DNA of 45,242 bases from an uncultured Bacillota bacterium (GTDB lineage Bacteria; Bacillota; Clostridia; Lachnospirales; Lachnospiraceae): contig CATWQE010000020.1 in assembly GCA_958352855.1 (NCBI GenBank), forward strand, positions 1-45,242, given 5' to 3'. The notes under the pieces were generated by a model. That model worked only from the letters and a program-made list of their open reading frames with translations. It ran no database searches and was not told the origin of the DNA. The translations under genes were made by a program, and so were the position numbers. Below are positions 39,886-45,242 of the stretch, piece after piece. Position 1 is the first letter of the stretch, and each line of letters opens with the position of its first letter.

Positions 39886-42800
39886 ATGCAGGTATTCATG
39901 CAGCCATTGGAACAACTGGGCGAATTTGATGAAATCAGGTCCAGACTTGTGAACAACAGAGGCATTCTGCAGCTTTCCGGTTGTGTAGAATCCCAAAAAG
40001 CCCATATGATGTATGGGCTTTTTGAGGCTTTGAAAAAAGACCGGAAACAGGGATGCAACTGTTTGATTATTGCAGAAAATGATTTAAAAGCAAAAGAATT
40101 ATATGAGGATTACCGTCTTTATAACAAGGATGTGTATTTTTATCCTGCCAGGGATTTGATTTTTTTCCAGGCAGATATTCATGGAAATCTTCTGACCAGA
40201 GAGAGAATGCAGGTGATTGCAGCTTTGCTGGAAAAGAAAAATATCACTGTGATTACCAGTATGAGCGGCTGCATGGACTATCTTCTTCCCTTGGAAGTGC
40301 AGGGGCAGCACACCCTGTCCTTTGAGACAGGCAGCCCTCTGGACATGGAAAAGCTGAAGCAGCAGCTTCTTGGCATGGGCTATGAGCGTGACGCACAGGC
40401 AGAGACTCCGGGACAATTCTCTTTTCGAGGGGGCATTATTGACATTTTTCCTCTTACAGAGGAGAATCCGGTGCGAATTGAATTGTGGGGAGATGAAATT
40501 GACTCCATCCGAAGCTTTGATGGGGAAAGCCAGCGCTCCATTGAAAACCTGGAGGAAATTACTATTTATCCCGCATCTGAGATGGTTTTGGATAAAGAAG
40601 TACTGGAAAAGGGCCTGAAAGCCATTGAAAAAGAAAAAAAAGCAGTGGTACAGAAGTTTCGGGATGCTTTTCTTACAGAAGAAGGCGCCAGATTGAAGCA
40701 ATACGTGGAAGAAACCATGGACAATCTGAAAGAATTCCAGGATTTTTATGCGGCAGAGCAGTTTCTTCGGTATTTTTATAAGGATGCAGTAACTTTGCCG
40801 GATTATTTTGATGAAGAAAATACCCTGGTGATTCTGGATGAGACCAACCGGCTTACCGAGCATGCTCAGGCTGTGGAGCAGGAATTCAGAGAGAGCATGG
40901 AGCACAGGCTGGAAAAAGGATATTTGCTCCCTGGACAGGCAGATTTGCTTATGGGGGAAAAACAGGTTATATCAAAATTAAATAAAAAACGCTGTGTTTC
41001 TCTGTGCACCATAGAGCAGCAAAAAGGAGACTGGGATATAAAATCCAGCTTTCATATTTCTGCAAAATCAGTAAGTCCTTATAATAATAGCTTTGAGCTT
41101 CTGGTAAAGGATTTGAAACAGTATAAGAAAAACGGTTATCAGGTTTTGCTGCTTTCCGGTTCCAGAACAAGGGCAGCGCGTCTGGCAGAAGACTTGAGAG
41201 ATGAGGGCCTGAATAGTTTTTATACAGAAGATATGGACAGAGTAATTTCCCCAGGGGAAATTATGACAGCTTTTGGACGGATGAAACGTGGATTCGAGTA
41301 TCCCATGATTAAATTCGTCATGATTACAGAGTCTGATATTTTTGGACAGGAAAAGAAGAAAAAACGAAAGAAAAAAGAATACAGCGGAAAACGGATTCAG
41401 AGCTTCAGTGAACTGAGCGTAGGAGATTATGTGGTCCATGAAAACCATGGGCTTGGTATTTATAAAGGAATTGAAAAAATTACAGTAGACAAGGTGGCAA
41501 AGGACTACATTAAAATTGAATATGCAGGAAACAGCACCCTTTATATCCTGCCAAACCAGCTTGATTTGCTGCAAAAATATGCAGGAGCAGATGCCAGAGC
41601 GCCTAAACTAAATAAAATCGGTGGTCAGGAGTGGAATAAAACCAAGACCAAGGTTCGCAAAGCGGTAAAAAATATTGCCAAAGATCTGGTGCGTCTCTAT
41701 GCGGCAAGGCGGGAGAATGCAGGCTACCAGTATGAGCCGGATACGGTCTGGCAGCGGGAATTTGAAGAAATGTTTCCTTTTGAGGAGACCGAAGACCAGC
41801 TTCTTGCCATTGAGGCAGCCAAACAGGACATGGAAAGCACCAAGATTATGGACCGGCTGATTTGTGGTGACGTTGGATATGGAAAAACAGAAATCGCTAT
41901 CCGCATTGCCTTCAAAGCAGTGCAGGAAGGAAAACAGGTGGTATATCTGGTACCCACTACCATTCTGGCTCAGCAGCATTACAATACCTTTGTCCAGCGA
42001 ATGAAAGATTTTCCTGTGCGGGTTGATTTAATGTGCCGCTTCAAAACGCCGGCAGAGCAGAAAAAAACCATTACAGACCTGCAAAAGGGTCTGGTAGACA
42101 TTCTTATTGGAACACACAGAGTTCTTTCTGATGATATTAAGTTCAAAGATTTGGGATTGTTGATTATTGACGAAGAGCAGCGTTTCGGTGTAACCCACAA
42201 AGAGAAAATCAAAAAGATGAAAGAAAACGTGGACGTACTTACTCTTACCGCTACACCAATTCCAAGAACTCTTCACATGAGCCTTATTGGCATCCGGGAT
42301 ATGAGCGTACTGGAGGAAGCCCCCATGGACCGTATGCCAATCCAGACTTATGTGATGGAATATAATGAAGAAATGGTGCGGGAAGCCATTAGCCGGGAAA
42401 TGGCCAGAGGCGGTCAGGTGTATTATGTATACAATCGCGTCAATGACATTGACGAAGTCACCAACAGGGTTGCAAAACTGGTTCCAGAGGCAAATGTAGC
42501 CTTTGCCCATGGACAGATGCAGGAGCGGCAGCTGGAAAAAATCATGTATGCGTTCATTAACGGAGAAATTGATGTGCTGGTTTCTACCACCATCATTGAA
42601 ACAGGACTGGATATTTCCAATGCAAACACCATGATTATCCACGATGCAGATCAGATGGGCTTGTCCCAGCTCTACCAGCTTCGTGGCCGCGTGGGACGTT
42701 CCAACAGGACAGCCTATGCCTTCCTCATGTATAAACGAAACAAAATGTTAAAAGAAGTAGCAGAGAAACGCCTCCACGCAATCCGGGAATTTACAGATTT

Positions 42801-43431
42801 AGGAAGCGGTTTTAAGATTGCTATGCGGGATTTGGAAATTCGCGGCGCAGGAAATCTTCTTGGAGCAGAACAACATGGACATATGCAGGCAGTTGGATAT
42901 GACCTTTACTGCAAAATGCTGGATGAAGCAGTGAAAGAAGAAAAAGGAATCAAACAGCAGGAAGACTTTGAGACCACCATTGACCTGGAGATCAATGCCT
43001 TTATTCCGCCGAAATACATTCCTAATGAATTTCAGAAACTGGATATATACAAGCGAATTGCTGCCATTGAATCACAGGAAGAATATGAGGATATGCTGGA
43101 AGAACTTCTGGACCGTTTCGGAGACCCGCCAAAAGCGGTGCAAAATCTTTTGTGTATAGCCAATCTGAAAGCCATGGCTCACAAAGCCTACATTCAGGAA
43201 ATTAAACAGACCGGACAGGATGTGAAAATCACCATGTTTGAGCGGGCAAAAGTAAATCCCGCAGGATTCCCGCCTATTTTGGAAAAATTCAAAAACAACC
43301 TTACTATGAGGCTGGAGGAAACACCGTATTTTATGCTGTCATTAAAAGGCAGGAGACCGAAAGAAAGCCTGGATGTGCTGGAAGTACTGGGGCAGGTACT
43401 GAAGGAGTTTCAGGGGGTGATTATGGAGTAG
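39886..43431 (+). CDS. mfd: Transcription-repair coupling factor Mfd
   Basis: The 1181-aa product has full Mfd architecture: an N-terminal UvrB-homology region (~1-330; FSFRGGIIDIFPLTEENPVRIELWGDEIDSIRSFD), the RNA-polymerase-interacting Tudor-like domain (~510-580; VGDYVVHENHGLGIYKGIEKI), and a RecG-like superfamily 2 translocase (Walker A GDVGYGKTEIA, DEEQRF box, TATPIPRTLHMS, GRVGRSNR). A C-terminal TRCF domain follows (~1000-1181). It displaces stalled RNA polymerase at lesions and recruits UvrA. Length is standard and no frameshift is seen. It is probably transcribed with pth. Confidence 0.98.
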   Translation: MQVFMQPLEQLGEFDEIRSRLVNNRGILQLSGCVESQKAHMMYGLFEALKKDRKQGCNCLIIAENDLKAKELYEDYRLYNKDVYFYPARDLIFFQADIHGNLLTRERMQVIAALLEKKNITVITSMSGCMDYLLPLEVQGQHTLSFETGSPLDMEKLKQQLLGMGYERDAQAETPGQFSFRGGIIDIFPLTEENPVRIELWGDEIDSIRSFDGESQRSIENLEEITIYPASEMVLDKEVLEKGLKAIEKEKKAVVQKFRDAFLTEEGARLKQYVEETMDNLKEFQDFYAAEQFLRYFYKDAVTLPDYFDEENTLVILDETNRLTEHAQAVEQEFRESMEHRLEKGYLLPGQADLLMGEKQVISKLNKKRCVSLCTIEQQKGDWDIKSSFHISAKSVSPYNNSFELLVKDLKQYKKNGYQVLLLSGSRTRAARLAEDLRDEGLNSFYTEDMDRVISPGEIMTAFGRMKRGFEYPMIKFVMITESDIFGQEKKKKRKKKEYSGKRIQSFSELSVGDYVVHENHGLGIYKGIEKITVDKVAKDYIKIEYAGNSTLYILPNQLDLLQKYAGADARAPKLNKIGGQEWNKTKTKVRKAVKNIAKDLVRLYAARRENAGYQYEPDTVWQREFEEMFPFEETEDQLLAIEAAKQDMESTKIMDRLICGDVGYGKTEIAIRIAFKAVQEGKQVVYLVPTTILAQQHYNTFVQRMKDFPVRVDLMCRFKTPAEQKKTITDLQKGLVDILIGTHRVLSDDIKFKDLGLLIIDEEQRFGVTHKEKIKKMKENVDVLTLTATPIPRTLHMSLIGIRDMSVLEEAPMDRMPIQTYVMEYNEEMVREAISREMARGGQVYYVYNRVNDIDEVTNRVAKLVPEANVAFAHGQMQERQLEKIMYAFINGEIDVLVSTTIIETGLDISNANTMIIHDADQMGLSQLYQLRGRVGRSNRTAYAFLMYKRNKMLKEVAEKRLHAIREFTDLGSGFKIAMRDLEIRGAGNLLGAEQHGHMQAVGYDLYCKMLDEAVKEEKGIKQQEDFETTIDLEINAFIPPKYIPNEFQKLDIYKRIAAIESQEEYEDMLEELLDRFGDPPKAVQNLLCIANLKAMAHKAYIQEIKQTGQDVKITMFERAKVNPAGFPPILEKFKNNLTMRLEETPYFMLSLKGRRPKESLDVLEVLGQVLKEFQGVIME

Positions 43432-43473
43432 AGAAAAGACACAATATCTTCACACACTCCCCTGAAAAATTCC

Positions 43474-43502
43474 TTGCCCCAACGCCTAAAACCGTCTATA
43501 AT
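43474..43502 (+). promoter_or_regulatory. Promoter of the foldase lipoprotein gene
   Basis: TTGCCC (43474-43479) and a perfect TATAAT (43497-43502) are 17 bp apart. Transcription should start near 43509, about 58 nt before the start codon. Confidence 0.7.
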
Positions 43503-43566
43503 GGTAAAAGATGCTGTAAACTAGAAAAATGAGGCAATATTTGAGATTCAGGAGGAGAGAATACAT

Positions 43567-44661
43567 ATGAATAGAGTAACAAAAAAACTGGCCTGCATAG
43601 CTATGGCAGGTATCATGGGAACAGGTTTGCTGGCAGGATGCAGCAAGACCATAGATGGAACAAAACCACTTCTTACTTGTGGAGAGGATACAGTAACTAT
43701 GGGAACTGGCAACATCATGCTTCGTATGAATCAGGCGCAGATGGAATCTTACTATGCAATGATGGGCGGCAGTACTGCTGGTATCTGGGAACAGGACGCA
43801 GGAGATGGTACAACTTATGCAGAGTCTACCAAGGACATGATTGTGCAGCAGTTAAAGAATATGGTGCTTTTAAAACAGCACGCCAAAGACTATGATGTAA
43901 CCGTTACAGAAGATGAACAGAAAAAGATAGAAGAATCTGCCAAGGCTTTTGTAGAGGCAAATACAGAAGAGACTCTTACAAAACTGGCGGTGACTCAGGA
44001 GGATATTGAAAATCTGCTGACACTCTATACTTATCAGGAAAAAATGTATGAGCCAATGACAGCAGATGTGGATACCAATGTGGAAGATTCAGAAGCTCAG
44101 CAAAGCAAGATAACCTACTGCAGATTTAGCACCAGTGATAAGCAAAACGAAGATGGTACTACTACTCCGTTGACTGACGAAGAAAAGCAGGCAAAAAAAG
44201 ACCAGGCGCAGCAGCTTTTAGATAAACTTAATGCATCTGCAGATCCGGCTACTGCTGATATAGATGCCCTGGCAAAAGAAATCGATGAAGAATTGAGCGC
44301 TTTTGATACAACTTTTGATGGAGAAGATACTGTTTTAGATGAAAAGGTGAAAGAGGCAGCTCTTACCCTTACGAAAGACGGTCAGGTGTATGAAAAAGTG
44401 GTAGAAAGCGAAAGCGCATACTTTGTGGTCCGTATGGACAGTGTTTTAGACCGGGAAGCTACTGATACAGAAAAAGAAAATATTGTAGAAGAACGAAAAC
44501 AGGAAGCATACAATGACCTCCTGGAAGGCTGGGAAAAAGATGCTAAATTCACTGTAAATAAAAAAGAATGGAAAAAAGCAGAATTAACAGACTACGATAA
44601 ATACACTATTAAACAGCCTGAGACAGAAGAAACAGAGGGCGCAGAAGAGACAGCAGAATAA
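43567..44661 (+). CDS. PrsA/SurA-like lipoprotein, probable peptidyl-prolyl isomerase/foldase
   Basis: The 364-aa product starts with a lipoprotein signal peptide ending in a lipobox LLAGC (Cys25), so it is anchored to the outer face of the membrane. A SurA N-like helical region (VQQLKNMVLLKQHAKDYDVTVTEDEQKKIEESAKAF) is followed by a parvulin-like part with weak PPIase motifs (~190-300) and a C-terminal helix plus an acidic tail (ETEETEGAEETAE). It resembles PrsA-type foldases that help exported proteins fold. Its position after mfd is common in Clostridia. AGGAGGAG precedes the ATG. Catalytic activity is uncertain because the parvulin core is poorly conserved by eye. Confidence 0.85.
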   Translation: MNRVTKKLACIAMAGIMGTGLLAGCSKTIDGTKPLLTCGEDTVTMGTGNIMLRMNQAQMESYYAMMGGSTAGIWEQDAGDGTTYAESTKDMIVQQLKNMVLLKQHAKDYDVTVTEDEQKKIEESAKAFVEANTEETLTKLAVTQEDIENLLTLYTYQEKMYEPMTADVDTNVEDSEAQQSKITYCRFSTSDKQNEDGTTTPLTDEEKQAKKDQAQQLLDKLNASADPATADIDALAKEIDEELSAFDTTFDGEDTVLDEKVKEAALTLTKDGQVYEKVVESESAYFVVRMDSVLDREATDTEKENIVEERKQEAYNDLLEGWEKDAKFTVNKKEWKKAELTDYDKYTIKQPETEETEGAEETAE

Positions 44662-44675
44662 AATAAGATGAAAGA

Positions 44676-44725
44676 TTCCTCACTGGAAAGGGCAGATGAT
44701 GCTCAGTTTCAGTGGGGATTTTTTT
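44676..44725 (+). terminator. Intrinsic terminator after the foldase gene
   Basis: TCCTCACTG (44677-44685) pairs with CAGTGGGGA (44710-44718; one G-U), followed by seven T residues (44719-44725). The loop of about 24 nt could pair further. Confidence 0.85.
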
Positions 44726-44745
44726 ATAAAAAAGTAAACCACGCA

Positions 44746-44774
44746 TTGCGAAATACAAAGCAGTGTGGTATGAT
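44746..44774 (+). promoter_or_regulatory. Promoter of the small HTH gene
   Basis: TTGCGA (44746-44751) and TATGAT (44769-44774), spacer 17, with an extended TG before the -10. The 5' leader would be about 20 nt and includes GGGAGTGATGG. Confidence 0.65.
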
Positions 44775-44802
44775 AATAAAAAACAAGTGGGAGTGATGGA
44801 AT

Positions 44803-45021
44803 ATGGAAACGGCAGATAAAATCAGAGAACTTCGGGAAAAAACAGGAATGACAAGAAAAGACTTCGCAATGCACATAGGAATTCCCTTAAGAACAGTGGA
44901 GGACTGGGAAGCAGGGCGCAGGAGACCGCCGGAATATATACCCAGATTGATATCATACCAGTTGAGGTATGAGGAATTAATGAAAAAGATGGAGGAGGAA
45001 ACGAATGCAGGAAAAGAATGA
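44803..45021 (+). CDS. Small helix-turn-helix DNA-binding protein (72 aa)
   Basis: The 72-aa protein is almost entirely an XRE-like helix-turn-helix: DKIRELREKTGMTRKDFAMHIGIPLRTVEDWEAGRRRPPEYIPRL. Small HTH proteins of this kind are widespread in Lachnospiraceae, often beside toxin or mobile genes, and are thought to act as repressors. Its 3' end overlaps the start of the RhuM-like fragment by 17 nt. The ribosome-binding site is GGGAGTG before the ATG, and the promoter is a close match. It may regulate itself and the downstream gene (inferred). Confidence 0.82.
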   Translation: METADKIRELREKTGMTRKDFAMHIGIPLRTVEDWEAGRRRPPEYIPRLISYQLRYEELMKKMEEETNAGKE

Positions 45022-45242
45022 AATTGTAATTTTTGAAACGGAAGATAAAGAAGTGAAATTACCTGTAACGGTAGAAGATGAAACTGTATGGCTAAATCAA
45101 AATCAAATGATTGAATTATTTGGCAGAGACCAATCTGTAATTTCCAGGCATATTAGAAATGCTTTTAAGGAACATGAGGTTGATGAAAAAAGAGGATGTG
45201 AAAAAACTCGATTGAGTTTTTTCGCATCCTTCTTTTTGCTTT
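45005..45242 (+). pseudogene. N-terminal fragment of a RhuM-family protein, disrupted by a terminator hairpin
   Basis: ATG 45005, with GATGGAGGAGG upstream, opens a frame reading MQEKNEIVIFETEDKEVKLP and then TVEDETVWLNQNQMIELFGRDQSVISRHIRNAFKEHEVDEK. This matches the N-terminal DNA-binding domain of RhuM-like (virulence RhuM/Fic-associated) proteins. At about residue 62 the family resemblance stops, and the DNA becomes a perfect terminator-type hairpin (45193-45237) read as low-quality peptide (RGCEKTRLSFFASFF). The frame stays open to the window edge. Either the gene is a truncated remnant or its remainder lies outside in another form. The reading past residue 62 is unlikely to be a real protein. 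Confidence 0.7.
45193..45237. terminator. Perfect 17-bp terminator hairpin inside the RhuM-like fragment
   Basis: AGGATGTGAAAAAACTC (45193-45209) pairs with GAGTTTTTTCGCATCCT (45214-45230; one G-U), loop GATT, then TCTTTTT. It would end transcription on either strand. Confidence 0.85.

Noticed and set aside
40099..40905. 268-codon minus-strand frame under mfd
   Set aside because: Antisense to the UvrB-like domain of Mfd, with no ribosome-binding site or domain.

Overview
The window looks like chromosomal DNA of a low-to-moderate GC Gram-positive gut anaerobe, most likely a Clostridia/Lachnospiraceae member (Blautia, Dorea or Ruminococcus-like). This is inferred from AGGAGG ribosome-binding sites before nearly every gene, the pth-mfd-peptidyl-prolyl isomerase gene order, a Mn2+ riboswitch ahead of a P-type ATPase, and Firmicutes-type WXG100/EssC/YukD proteins. 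I saw no phage, insertion sequence, rRNA, tRNA or CRISPR array.

Layout. 1-4940: a YoeB toxin remnant, then a yybP-ykoY riboswitch controlling a cation-pumping P-type ATPase, an AI-2E-family membrane protein and TatD. 4941-5464: a 59-aa orphan gene lying between two copies of a 25-bp direct repeat. 5465-6916 (minus strand): a 483-aa helix-turn-helix regulator divergent from everything that follows. 7097-36232, and perhaps to 37017: one long co-directional locus that I read as a non-canonical type VII (ESX/Esx) secretion system combined with a Ser/Thr phospho-signalling circuit. 37128-39283: two CobW-like metal GTPases, one with a His-rich tandem repeat and one fused to a DUF1980/YcgQ-like domain. 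39294-44661: pth, mfd and a PrsA/SurA-like lipoprotein. 44803-45242: a small HTH gene and a truncated RhuM-like gene.

How the secretion locus may work. The motor is an EssC-like FtsK/SpoIIIE ATPase with an N-terminal FHA domain and three P-loop modules. It sits beside a YukD/EsaB-like ubiquitin fold, five WXG100 proteins, a coiled-coil helical protein, a DUF4176 protein and a candidate effector followed by a DUF3592 membrane protein. The signalling half has two membrane Ser/Thr kinases, one PP2C phosphatase and four FHA-domain proteins, including the motor itself and a membrane protein that joins an extracellular trypsin-like protease to a cytoplasmic FHA domain. Short Thr motifs of the form GETxVL occur in two of the membrane proteins and are plausible phospho-Thr ligands for the FHA domains. 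I could not find recognisable EssA, EssB or EsaA. Their places may be taken by the TPR-bearing kinases, a 2789-aa Ig-repeat cell-surface protein and a TPR/YfaP-like protein. A pseudo-receiver LytTR regulator lies inside the locus, and the HTH regulator sits at its upstream edge. RNA-level control is suggested by a terminator between WXG100 genes, a 69-nt hairpin before kinase 2, and a 21-bp hairpin that buries the ribosome-binding site of the last gene.

All family assignments come from reading motifs by eye. No database search or structure prediction was run.
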